Shown here in pieces: positions 14,756-22,690 of a stretch of DNA of 62,915 nucleotides. Location of the stretch: assembly GCF_000739635.1 (NCBI RefSeq), contig NZ_BATQ01000020.1, positions 1 to 62,915 on the forward strand, written 5' to 3'. Below the pieces are notes generated by a model. The model saw nothing but the letters and a program-made list of their open reading frames with translations, was not told the DNA's origin and did not search any database. Positions within the stretch are counted from its first letter, which is position 1, and every line of letters begins with the position of its first letter. A program made the position numbers and the translations under genes. This stretch comes from Verrucomicrobium sp. BvORR034 (GTDB lineage: Bacteria > Verrucomicrobiota > Verrucomicrobiia > Verrucomicrobiales > Verrucomicrobiaceae).

Positions 14756-17221
14756 ATGAAACACGATACCGCCCCCCTCTGCCAGCACTGCGGCACGCCC
14801 GTGCCATCCCAGGCGCTGGATGTCCGGTTTTGCTGCGCCGGGTGTGCCTATGTGCATGAGCTGCTGGTGACGGAAGGGCTGGGCAAGTTCTATGAATTAC
14901 GCGGGGGCACCGCGTTGCCACCGGTGGCCCCTGATGCCCTGCGGGCCCGGGATGATGAATGGCTGCAGGAGCAGGTGGCGGCGGCGGAGGCAGCCGCCGG
15001 ACCCGGTGGGACGGCGCGCATGGATCTGGCCGTGCAGGGGCTCACCTGTGTGGGCTGTGTGTGGCTCATGGAAAAGGTCTTTCACAGCGAGCCCGGCGCG
15101 ATGCATCTGGATGTGCACGTGGCCCGGGGCGAGGCGCATCTGGAGTGGCAGGCGGGCGGCTGGGATCTGCCCGCCTACGCGAGGCGGCTCCAGCAGTTTG
15201 GCTATCTGGTGGGGCCGGCGGGGGAGCGTGGAAACACCTCCGTGCAGTCCGCGGGGTTTGGCCGTCGGGTGGGGCTCTGCGGCGCCTTTGCCATGAATGC
15301 CATGGCCTTCTCCCTGCCGGGCTACCTGGGCATGCGGCCGGACTTCCTCTTTGCCTCCTGGTTTGACATCATCGCCGCCTGCTCCGCCACGCTCTCGGTC
15401 CTGGTGGGCGGGAGTTATTTCATGGAGCGCAGTGTGAACTCCCTGCGGCAGGGCATCCTGCACATGGACACCCCTATTGCCCTGGGCATCGGGCTGGCCT
15501 GGTTGGGCTCTATGGCGGGCTGGCTGGCGGGGGAGGCGGGGCTCAAGTACTTCGACTTCGTGGGCGTGTTTGTCTTTCTCATGCTGGCAGGGCGCTGGCT
15601 GCAGCAGGGCATGGTGGAGCGCAACCGCCGCCGCCTCCTGGCAGCAAGTGCTGTGCCGGGTTGGGTGCGGGTGGTGGAGGGTGCTGGGCTGGAGAAACGC
15701 ACGGCGTTGGATGAGGTGGCGGTGGGGGACGTGTTGCGGATGCCTTCTGGCAGCATCTGTCCAGTGGGGGGTGTGTTGACCTCCTCTGAGGCCTCGCTAA
15801 GCCTGGAGTGGATCAATGGGGAAAGCGCGTCCGTGGAGCGCAGTGCTGGGCAAGCCGTGCCTTCGGGAGCGGTCAACATCGGTCTGGGTCCGGTGGAGGT
15901 GCGGGCCGTAGAGGCGTGGAAAGAGTCGCTGCTCTGCCGGTTGAACGCGGCCACCGGGCAGGAGGGATCTCGCGCGATCTCCAGTCGCTTCCTGGCCGGG
16001 TATCTCATGGTGGTGCTGACGCTGGGAGTGATCGGGGCGGCGGTGTGGTGGTTCACCGGGCATGGGATGGTGACCGCACTGCAAGTCATGATCTCCGTCT
16101 TTGTCGTCTCCTGCCCTTGCGCCTTGGGAGTGGCGGTGCCGTTTGCCGATGACCTGGCGGCGTCTCGCATGGTGCGATTGGGCGTGTTTGTGCGGGCGGG
16201 CAGCCTGTGGGCCCGGCTGCTTCAAGTGCATAAGGTGATCTTCGACAAGACAGGCACCCTCACCATGGAGAACCCGGTGCTGGCGAATCCCGCAGAGGTG
16301 ACGGGTATGACACCCGCGGCCCGGGCAGCCCTGCGGAAGATTGTTTCAAGTAACCTGCATCCGGTGAGCCGCAGTCTCTTTGATGCGCTGGGGCCAGATG
16401 CTGCGTTCGATGATGCGGCGAGCGTGGACGGAATCGAGGAAATAGCAGGCCAGGGACTGCGCTGGACCGGCCTGGACGGCCGGGTGTGGGCGCTGGGGCG
16501 GCCGGGCTGGGCGGAGGTGGGGTCCCGTGCGGGAGAGCCTGTGAAGCCATCCGACGCGTGGTTCACCTGTGATGGCAGATGGCTCGCGGGATTCCGATTC
16601 ACCGACTCCCTGCGGCCCGAGTCTGTGGAAGCGTGTGAGGCGTTGCGGCAGCGGGGTTGCAAGCTGTACCTGCTGAGCGGGGACCGGGAGGCCAAGGTCG
16701 CTGCGGTGGCCGGGCAGTTGCACATCCCTGTGACTCACTGGCAGGCGGAGATGACGCCGGAGGGCAAGGCGGCACGGGTGAGGCAGATGAACCACGGAGA
16801 CACGCTCTACATTGGAGACGGGGCCAACGATGTGCTGGCGCTGGAGGCGGCGCTGTGTGCGGGCAGCCCGGTCACTGGGAGGAATTTCCTGGAGCATCGC
16901 GCAGACTTTTACTTCCTGGGGAACTGCCTCCGGTTCATGCCGGAACTCCTTCAAATGGCGGTGGTGCGCTCCCAGGCTGTGCGGAGAGTGCTGGCCTTTG
17001 CCCTGGCTTACAACGCTGTGGCGGTGGCCCTCTCGTTGTCAGGATGGATGAGCCCGCTGCTGGCGGCAGTGCTCATGCCGCTGAGTTCATTGGTTACCTT
17101 GGGGCTGGTGGGGGCGACTTTCCGCGCACGCTCAGGGACATTTGTGCCAAATCGGACGCAAGAACGGAGGGAAATGGAGCAAACGATGCGTCGCAGGACG
17201 GGTCCAGTTCCGATATCATAA
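14756..17221 (+). CDS. ccoI: Copper-translocating P1B-type ATPase for cbb3 assembly (CcoI)
   Basis: This encodes 821 aa. The N-terminus has a Cys-rich segment (CQHCG, then FCCAGCAYVH) and a heavy-metal domain with GLTCVGCVWLMEK near residue 100. The membrane metal site CPCAL is near 453, the phosphorylated Asp in DKTGTLT near 497, and the hinge motif is GDGANDV. The Cys-rich N-terminus plus HMA domain is the FixI/CcoI pattern rather than plain CopA. It exports Cu+ to the periplasm for insertion into CcoN. The C-terminal tail is basic and Ser/Arg-rich. Confidence 0.92.
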   Translation: MKHDTAPLCQHCGTPVPSQALDVRFCCAGCAYVHELLVTEGLGKFYELRGGTALPPVAPDALRARDDEWLQEQVAAAEAAAGPGGTARMDLAVQGLTCVGCVWLMEKVFHSEPGAMHLDVHVARGEAHLEWQAGGWDLPAYARRLQQFGYLVGPAGERGNTSVQSAGFGRRVGLCGAFAMNAMAFSLPGYLGMRPDFLFASWFDIIAACSATLSVLVGGSYFMERSVNSLRQGILHMDTPIALGIGLAWLGSMAGWLAGEAGLKYFDFVGVFVFLMLAGRWLQQGMVERNRRRLLAASAVPGWVRVVEGAGLEKRTALDEVAVGDVLRMPSGSICPVGGVLTSSEASLSLEWINGESASVERSAGQAVPSGAVNIGLGPVEVRAVEAWKESLLCRLNAATGQEGSRAISSRFLAGYLMVVLTLGVIGAAVWWFTGHGMVTALQVMISVFVVSCPCALGVAVPFADDLAASRMVRLGVFVRAGSLWARLLQVHKVIFDKTGTLTMENPVLANPAEVTGMTPAARAALRKIVSSNLHPVSRSLFDALGPDAAFDDAASVDGIEEIAGQGLRWTGLDGRVWALGRPGWAEVGSRAGEPVKPSDAWFTCDGRWLAGFRFTDSLRPESVEACEALRQRGCKLYLLSGDREAKVAAVAGQLHIPVTHWQAEMTPEGKAARVRQMNHGDTLYIGDGANDVLALEAALCAGSPVTGRNFLEHRADFYFLGNCLRFMPELLQMAVVRSQAVRRVLAFALAYNAVAVALSLSGWMSPLLAAVLMPLSSLVTLGLVGATFRARSGTFVPNRTQERREMEQTMRRRTGPVPIS

Positions 17222-17250
17222 TAGGGGAAGACTTCCCCCCACCCACGGTC

Positions 17251-18195
17251 ATGAAAACGTATCGTCACATCCTCGTCGGCATCGATTTTTCGCCCGCCTG
17301 TCGGGCAGCTCTGAGGACGGCAGTTCGCATTGCCTCCTCTCATGACACGCCTCTCACGGCGGTGCATGTGATGGATCCCACCCTGGCGGGGGCCATCAAA
17401 GAGGCCCACAATTTCAGTGATGAGCAGCTCTTCGCCGACATGAACGAGCGGGTGCAGGCCTTCATGACGCATGCGGAAATCGGCACCGAGATGGTGCAGA
17501 CCCGTCTGGAAGTGGGGCAACCCATAGCGGTGCTGGGGGCGGCATGCCTGGAGCTTGGCGCTGATCTGCTCGTGTTGGGCTCCAGAGGGACTGAACACGG
17601 CCCCAACCAGGTGGGCACGGTCGCCTCCAAGTGCCTGCGAAAGGCACCGGCTGACGTGCTACTGGTTCGCACTCATTTGGACGGCCCTTTCAAGCAGGTG
17701 CTGGCCTGCGTGGACCTCTCTGAAACTTCTGCCAAAGCAGTGCGCAGTGCCCGCTGGATCGCGGAGCGGGATCACAGCAGGCTGGACTGCCTGTTTGTCT
17801 ATCAGAGCGCGCTGGCACTCTCGCTGGACTACGGCGGTTTCGTACCGCCGCTGCCGGTGGCAGACACCGCGGTGGGCGACACCTGGAAGAAAGACCTGGA
17901 TGACTTTGTGCAGCCTATTCTGCGCACCAGTGAAAATCTCGACTCCCGCAACATCGTGCTGGAGCGCGTGAACATCCGCGAGGCCATCGTGGAGCACATC
18001 AAGGAAACGAACACCGACCTCGTGGTGGTGGGTACGCGGGGCAAGAGCGACCTGCGCACCTTCTTCATGGGTACGACTGCCGAGAAAGTGGTGTCGCATG
18101 CGCCGTGCTCCATTCTGGCGGTGAAACCCGACGGATTCGTTTCCCCGATCGCCGCCACGACAGTGCTGCCGCCGGCCACGGTCCCCATGGCATGA
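17251..18195 (+). CDS. Tandem universal stress protein (UspA family)
   Basis: The ATG at 17251 gives 314 aa with two Usp domains. The first starts YRHILVGIDFSPACRAAL and ends with LLVLGSRGTEHG...APADVLLVR. The second starts FKQVLACVDLSETSAKAV and ends with LVVVGTRGKSDLRTFFMG..APCSILAVKP. The G-x2-G-x9-G(S/T) ATP-binding pattern is clearest in the second half. It lies 29 bp after ccoI and precedes the sensor kinase, so it is probably part of the low-oxygen regulon. Its molecular role is unknown. Confidence 0.9.
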   Translation: MKTYRHILVGIDFSPACRAALRTAVRIASSHDTPLTAVHVMDPTLAGAIKEAHNFSDEQLFADMNERVQAFMTHAEIGTEMVQTRLEVGQPIAVLGAACLELGADLLVLGSRGTEHGPNQVGTVASKCLRKAPADVLLVRTHLDGPFKQVLACVDLSETSAKAVRSARWIAERDHSRLDCLFVYQSALALSLDYGGFVPPLPVADTAVGDTWKKDLDDFVQPILRTSENLDSRNIVLERVNIREAIVEHIKETNTDLVVVGTRGKSDLRTFFMGTTAEKVVSHAPCSILAVKPDGFVSPIAATTVLPPATVPMA

Positions 18196-18266
18196 AGTCC
18201 CCGGCCCGCGCTTCGCAACACTTGAAGGGCATCCGATCCTCGGCGAGGGTGGTGGCCGGAGAAAAC

Positions 18267-19355
18267 ATGAACGGTCACCAGTCTGAGAATGAGGGACAGC
18301 ATCTGCGCGAGCTGGAGGAGGTGCGCGAGGCGCTCCGCCTCAGCGAAGAGCGGAACCGCGCCATCGTGGAGACGGCGGTCAATGCCATCATCACCATCAA
18401 TGAGCGCGGCATCATCGAGTCTGTGAACTCCGCCACGGTGCGGATGTTTGGTTATGCCAAGGAGGAGATGATCGGGCGGAACGTGAGCATGCTCATGCCC
18501 AGCCCGTATCGCGAGCAGCATGACGGGTATTTGGGAAACTACCTCCGCACGGGCGAGCGGAAGATCATCGGCATCGGCCGGGAAACGCTGGCCCAGCGCA
18601 AGGACGGCACCGTTTTTCCCATGGACCTCTCCGTTGGGGAGGTGAAGCTGCCGCGTGGGCGGATCTTCGCCGGCATCATCCGCGACATCACGGACCGCAA
18701 AGAGCTGGAACAGCAGATCCTGGGCATCAGCGAGGAGGCGCAGCATCGCATTGGACAGGACCTGCATGATGATCTCTGCCAGCAGCTCGCCGCCATCGGC
18801 TGCCTGGCCAAGGTGGTGCTGCAGCGCCTGGAATCCACGCGGAGTGCGGAGTCTACCAGTGTGGCAGAGATCGTGAAACTCATCACCCAGGCCAACACGC
18901 GGGCGCGGGAGATGTCTCGCGGCCTGGTGCCGGTGGTGCTCGATTCTGAAGGGCTCATGGCGGCGCTCAATGAGCTGGTGGCTGGCACGGAGCGCATCTT
19001 TCGAGTGTCCTGCCGGTTCCGGTGTGATCCGCCCGTGCATCTGTACGAAAACAAGACCGCCACGCAGCTCTACCGCATTGCGCAGGAGGCGGTGGGCAAT
19101 GCCATCAAGCACAGCCACGCCACCCGGCTGGAGATTCAGCTGGCGCAGCAGGGCGGCATGCTGCAGCTCACCATCCGGGACAACGGCATCGGCATTCCCG
19201 ACCATTCGCCGCACAAGGGCACAGGCATGGGGCTGTACACCATGGGACATCGGGCGAAGATGCTGGGCGGCCAGCTCCACGTCGGGCCGGATGTCTATGG
19301 CGGCACGGTGGTGCAGTGCGAGGTGCCCATGCCCGATCACCATTCTCATTCATGA
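18267..19355 (+). CDS. FixL-like heme-PAS oxygen-sensing histidine kinase with NarL-type kinase core
   Basis: The start at 18267 has a GGAG box; an ATG at 18192 overlapping the usp stop (ATGA) is also in frame. From 18267 the product is 362 aa. A PAS domain (about 28-145) matches the FixL heme PAS: MPSPYREQHDGYLGNYL carries His85 where FixL has its heme-ligating His, and IIGIGR carries Arg105 equivalent to the O2-contacting Arg220 of Bradyrhizobium FixL. The kinase core is not FixL-like but HisKA_3 (phosphoacceptor His167 in DLHDDLCQQL) plus HATPase with NAIKHSH and DNGIGIP. It has no membrane span. It probably senses O2 and signals to the next gene, whose start overlaps its stop. Confidence 0.88.
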   Translation: MNGHQSENEGQHLRELEEVREALRLSEERNRAIVETAVNAIITINERGIIESVNSATVRMFGYAKEEMIGRNVSMLMPSPYREQHDGYLGNYLRTGERKIIGIGRETLAQRKDGTVFPMDLSVGEVKLPRGRIFAGIIRDITDRKELEQQILGISEEAQHRIGQDLHDDLCQQLAAIGCLAKVVLQRLESTRSAESTSVAEIVKLITQANTRAREMSRGLVPVVLDSEGLMAALNELVAGTERIFRVSCRFRCDPPVHLYENKTATQLYRIAQEAVGNAIKHSHATRLEIQLAQQGGMLQLTIRDNGIGIPDHSPHKGTGMGLYTMGHRAKMLGGQLHVGPDVYGGTVVQCEVPMPDHHSHS

Positions 19356-20014
19356 AGAAAAACAAAAAACGCGTCCTGCTGGTGGATGACCATCCCATCA
19401 TGCGCCATGGGCTGGCCCAGCTCATCCGCGCAGAGGCGGATCTGGAGGTGTGTGGGGAAGGCGGCAGTGCGGCGGAAGGTCTGGCCCTCGTTGGCTCCTT
19501 GAAACCGGACCTGGTGGTGGCGGATCTCACCCTGCCGGACAAACATGGTCTGGAGTTCATCAAGGATGTGCAGTCCATGTACCCCGGCACGCTCATGCTG
19601 GTGCTCTCCATGCATGACGAGTCGCTCTATGCCGAGCGCGTGTTGCGCGCCGGGGCGCGAGGGTATGTGATGAAAGAGACTGCGGCTGACATGCTCGTGC
19701 TGGCCGCACGCCGGGTGTTGGACGGCGGCATTTATCTCAGCGACAAGATGTCCAGCCTCATGCTGGAGATGATGGCTGGTCACAGGAAGCCGGTGTCCAG
19801 TTCCGCGCTGGACCGGCTGACGGATCGCGAGCTGGAGGTGTTGCAACTCATTGGTCAGGGGCGGGCTACCCGGCACATCGCCGAGCAGTTGCATGTGAGC
19901 GTGCGCACAGTGGATGCCCACCGTGCCAACATCAAAGAGAAGCTGCAACTGGCAGATGGGGCCACGCTGGTGCGGTACGCGGTGCGGTGGATGGACACGC
20001 AGGCCAAGGCCTAG
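19352..20014 (+). CDS. NarL/FixJ-type response regulator
   Basis: The ATG at 19352 overlaps the kinase stop (ATGA), giving 220 aa. The receiver domain has the acidic pair Asp12-Asp13, phosphoacceptor Asp58 in LVVADLTLPD and the conserved Lys in GYVMKET. The C-terminal LuxR/GerE helix-turn-helix starts at LTDRELEVLQLIGQG and includes HIAEQLHVSVRTVDAH. It is the cognate partner of the heme-PAS kinase and a likely activator of the cco cluster. Confidence 0.92.
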   Translation: MKKNKKRVLLVDDHPIMRHGLAQLIRAEADLEVCGEGGSAAEGLALVGSLKPDLVVADLTLPDKHGLEFIKDVQSMYPGTLMLVLSMHDESLYAERVLRAGARGYVMKETAADMLVLAARRVLDGGIYLSDKMSSLMLEMMAGHRKPVSSSALDRLTDRELEVLQLIGQGRATRHIAEQLHVSVRTVDAHRANIKEKLQLADGATLVRYAVRWMDTQAKA

Positions 20015-20127
20015 AGGATTCCTCTACGCCCGGATTGCCATTTTCATGCCCCATTCAGCCGTAGGGGCTACGAATTTACCCCGACCCAGGATGGGTGATC
20101 GTGGAGCGTCAACCAGACCGACGTACC

Positions 20128-20928
20128 ATGAACCATCCTCTGAATCACCCCAGCCTGCTTCCCCAACTTGCCCAAAGTGATCTGTTCCTGAAATTCCGCG
20201 AGGCCTTTGAAGTGGCCACGGGACGTCACCTGGAACTGCAGCTTGTGCAGGATCAGAAAGCGACCCCTGATGAGCTGCCCTTTCCCGTGGTGCTGAAGGT
20301 GCCGGTGCAGGTGAATGGTCAGTCCTTCGCCGAACTTGTGCTCGATCCCGTACGTCTGTCTGATGGCGAGTATGCCAGCTTTGACAAGGTGGCCTTCACC
20401 CTGCTGGACGATGGCTGCGATGCTGCGGCGGTTCGCCGCGCCCAGGCGGTGTTTCAGGACATGCCTGCTCTCCCAACGAACCGGCTGGAGGCGCTGCGGA
20501 CCATGGTGCAATGCTTCAGCACGCAACTGGGTGACCTGGCCTACCGGCTTTTTCTTCAGTGCGCGGACAATGAGCCCCCTGCCGTTCGCCGCGCGCGGCA
20601 GCACATCACCCAGCATCTGGCGCAGCCGCTGTGCCTGGAGGAAGTGGCCCGCCATTCGGGGGTGAGCCCGTTCCACTTCTGCAAGATCTTCAAGCGCTTC
20701 ACCGGCCTCACCTTCACGGAGTATGTGAACCGTGCCCGGGTGGAGAAGGCCAAACAACTGCTCATCAAGCCCCAGTCCCGGGTGACTGAGGTGGCCTATG
20801 ATGTGGGCTTCCAGTCCTTGTCACAATTCAACCGCAGCTTCCGTCGCGTGATGGACCAGTCCCCCACGGAGTTCCGCAGCAGCATGACGCCGGCGGAGAA
20901 GCGGCACATGCTGGCGGGGAAGTTCTAG
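20128..20928 (+). CDS. AraC-family transcriptional regulator
   Basis: The ATG at 20128 gives 266 aa. The C-terminal 100 residues hold the two AraC helix-turn-helices: CLEEVARHSGVSPFHFCKIF and VTEVAYDVGFQSLSQFNRSF, ending QSPTEFRSS. The N-terminal domain begins LFLKFREAFEVATGRHLEL and resembles PocR-type sensory domains, but no ligand can be named. It follows the two-component pair by 113 bp on the same strand and may be an extra layer of control. Confidence 0.85.
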   Translation: MNHPLNHPSLLPQLAQSDLFLKFREAFEVATGRHLELQLVQDQKATPDELPFPVVLKVPVQVNGQSFAELVLDPVRLSDGEYASFDKVAFTLLDDGCDAAAVRRAQAVFQDMPALPTNRLEALRTMVQCFSTQLGDLAYRLFLQCADNEPPAVRRARQHITQHLAQPLCLEEVARHSGVSPFHFCKIFKRFTGLTFTEYVNRARVEKAKQLLIKPQSRVTEVAYDVGFQSLSQFNRSFRRVMDQSPTEFRSSMTPAEKRHMLAGKF

Positions 20929-20933
20929 GTAAA

Positions 20934-20968
20934 AATTATGAATTATGAATTATGAATTATGAATTATG
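20934..20968. repeat. Five tandem copies of the heptamer AATTATG
   Basis: AATTATG is repeated five times exactly, directly after the AraC gene. It could be a slippage-prone tract, or an AT-rich spacer before the following palindrome. Confidence 0.85.
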
Positions 20969-20997
20969 AATGGGGAATGAGGGAGTGGCGTTGAAGA

Positions 20998-21184
20998 TTA
21001 ACCACAGAGGCACAGAGTACACAGAGATTGAAACTGAGGTTTAGACAGAATTAACAGAATTTACGGAATTGGGTTTAGCTTCCTTTGATGGGTGTTGTCA
21101 CCCACGTCATGACTTGCCCCCCCAATTTTGTTAATTCCGTCAATTCTGTCTAAAAAATCATTCCTCTGTGCTCTCTGTGGTTAA
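20998..21184. repeat. Large imperfect palindrome, copy A
   Basis: The left arm begins TTAACCACAGAGGCACAGAG and continues through TTTAGACAGAATTAACAGAA. The right arm is its imperfect reverse complement and ends CTCTCTGTGGTTAA. A non-conserved centre of about 50 bp separates the arms. A second copy is at 31510-31692. No coding sequence is seen. It resembles a non-autonomous inverted-repeat element. Confidence 0.85.
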
Positions 21185-21197
21185 ACAAAAATACGCA

Positions 21198-22676
21198 TCA
21201 CCCCTTCGGCTTCGCAGCCTGCCAGCCTTGCTCTGCCTGGGCGGAGAGTTGTTTCACCAGCTCCGCTTTGGATGGATCGGGGGCGAGGTTGATGTTCTCC
21301 TGGGGATCGTTCTGGTGGTCGTACAGTTCCACGGCCACGATCTTGGTGGCGTCGGTGCGGTCCACCCAGCGGGTAAGGCGATACTTCTCTGTGCGCATGC
21401 TGTAGCCCATGACGGCCACGCCTGCTTCCTTGGCCCCACGGGGATACTGGCTGAAGGCGGCGGACTTCCAGGCGCGGGTGGGTTCGTTTAGCACGGGCAC
21501 GAAGCTGGTGCCCTCCAGGTGGGCGGGCAGCGGCAGGCCGCAGAGTTCGGCGAGGCTGGGGTAGATGTCCACGAACTCCACGAGGGCGGCACTCTTCTGA
21601 CCTGCGGATTTGAGACCGGGGACCGAGACCAGCAACGGGGCATTGGTGTCGTTCTCCACGGTGCTGTGTTTGCACCAGGAGCCATGCTCGCCCAGCTTCC
21701 AGCCGTGGTCGCCCCAGAGGACGATGATGGTGTTGTTTCTCAATCCCAGACGGTCTAGCTCGTCCAGCAGCCTGCCGACCTGGGCGTCCATGTAGCTGAT
21801 GGCGGCATAGTAGCCATGCTTGAGCTGGCGGGCCAGGGCGTCTGGGATGGGGCCTTGCTGTGGGATGCCGGCGTAGTTGCGCAGTTCGCCAAAGTTGGTC
21901 ACCGCATAGGGTGGGGCATCCTTGGCGGGTTGAGGATTGGGAGCCAGCTCAATCTGGGCGGGGTCATAGAGGTCCCAGTACTTCTTGGGCGCGACAAAGG
22001 GGAGGTGCGGACGAATGAAGCCCACGCCCAGCCAGAACGGCTGATTCTTGGCCGAGGCTTCGCGCAGAGCGGTCACGGCCATGTCGGCCAGGGCTCCATC
22101 GTGGAAGGCATTGTCCGGGCTGTCAGAGCTTTCAAAGGCCGGGCCACGTTTGGTCGCGTTGGGCTTTTTGCCGGCTGCTTTGGCCTGGGCTGTCAACTTC
22201 TTGCCCAGCTCCTGGTTTTCCGGCAGTCCGTACACACCGTGGGGCAACTGGGGCTTGGTCCATGGCACGCTCCAGGATGCAGGATCATCCAGGCTGCCGT
22301 GATAGAGCTTGCCCATGCCTTGGACGAAGTAGCCCTCATTCTTGAAATGCTGAGGCAGAGTCACCACATCAGGCAGAAATTTTCGAAAGTGGCGCTGCAG
22401 GTCATACACCTGCGTTGTGTCCGGCCGGGCTCCGGTGAGAAGACTGGACCGCGAGGGAGAGCAGACGGCCTGCTGGCAGTAAGCGTGCTGGAAGGTCACT
22501 CCGCTTGCCGCCAGGCGGTCGAGGTTGGGAGACTTGACGATTTTGCTGCCGTACGCCCCGAATTCCGGCCGCAGGTCATCCACGGCAATGAACAGAACAT
22601 TAGGGCGGGCTTTGTCGGCTGCGGAGATCGAGGAAATAAAAACAAACAGGGCCACAAAGGGCGCGAAGACTTTCAT
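21198..22676 (-). CDS. Sulfatase, iduronate-2-sulfatase-like, exported
   Basis: This encodes 492 aa with a Sec signal peptide ending near ISSISAA. Metal-binding Asp33 and Asp34 lie in IAVDDLRPEFGAYG, and the formylglycine motif Cys72-Ser-Pro-Ser-Arg76 marks a type I sulfatase needing maturation by a formylglycine-generating enzyme (none seen in the window). The second metal site is LWGDHGWKLGEHGSW. The DLRPEFGAYG and WKLGEHG forms are typical of the iduronate-2-sulfatase-like subfamily acting on sulfated polysaccharides. It lies 14 bp after the other sulfatase, so the two are probably co-transcribed. Confidence 0.92.
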   Translation of the reverse strand: MKVFAPFVALFVFISSISAADKARPNVLFIAVDDLRPEFGAYGSKIVKSPNLDRLAASGVTFQHAYCQQAVCSPSRSSLLTGARPDTTQVYDLQRHFRKFLPDVVTLPQHFKNEGYFVQGMGKLYHGSLDDPASWSVPWTKPQLPHGVYGLPENQELGKKLTAQAKAAGKKPNATKRGPAFESSDSPDNAFHDGALADMAVTALREASAKNQPFWLGVGFIRPHLPFVAPKKYWDLYDPAQIELAPNPQPAKDAPPYAVTNFGELRNYAGIPQQGPIPDALARQLKHGYYAAISYMDAQVGRLLDELDRLGLRNNTIIVLWGDHGWKLGEHGSWCKHSTVENDTNAPLLVSVPGLKSAGQKSAALVEFVDIYPSLAELCGLPLPAHLEGTSFVPVLNEPTRAWKSAAFSQYPRGAKEAGVAVMGYSMRTEKYRLTRWVDRTDATKIVAVELYDHQNDPQENINLAPDPSKAELVKQLSAQAEQGWQAAKPKG

Positions 22677-22690
22677 GGTCAGGGGGCGGT

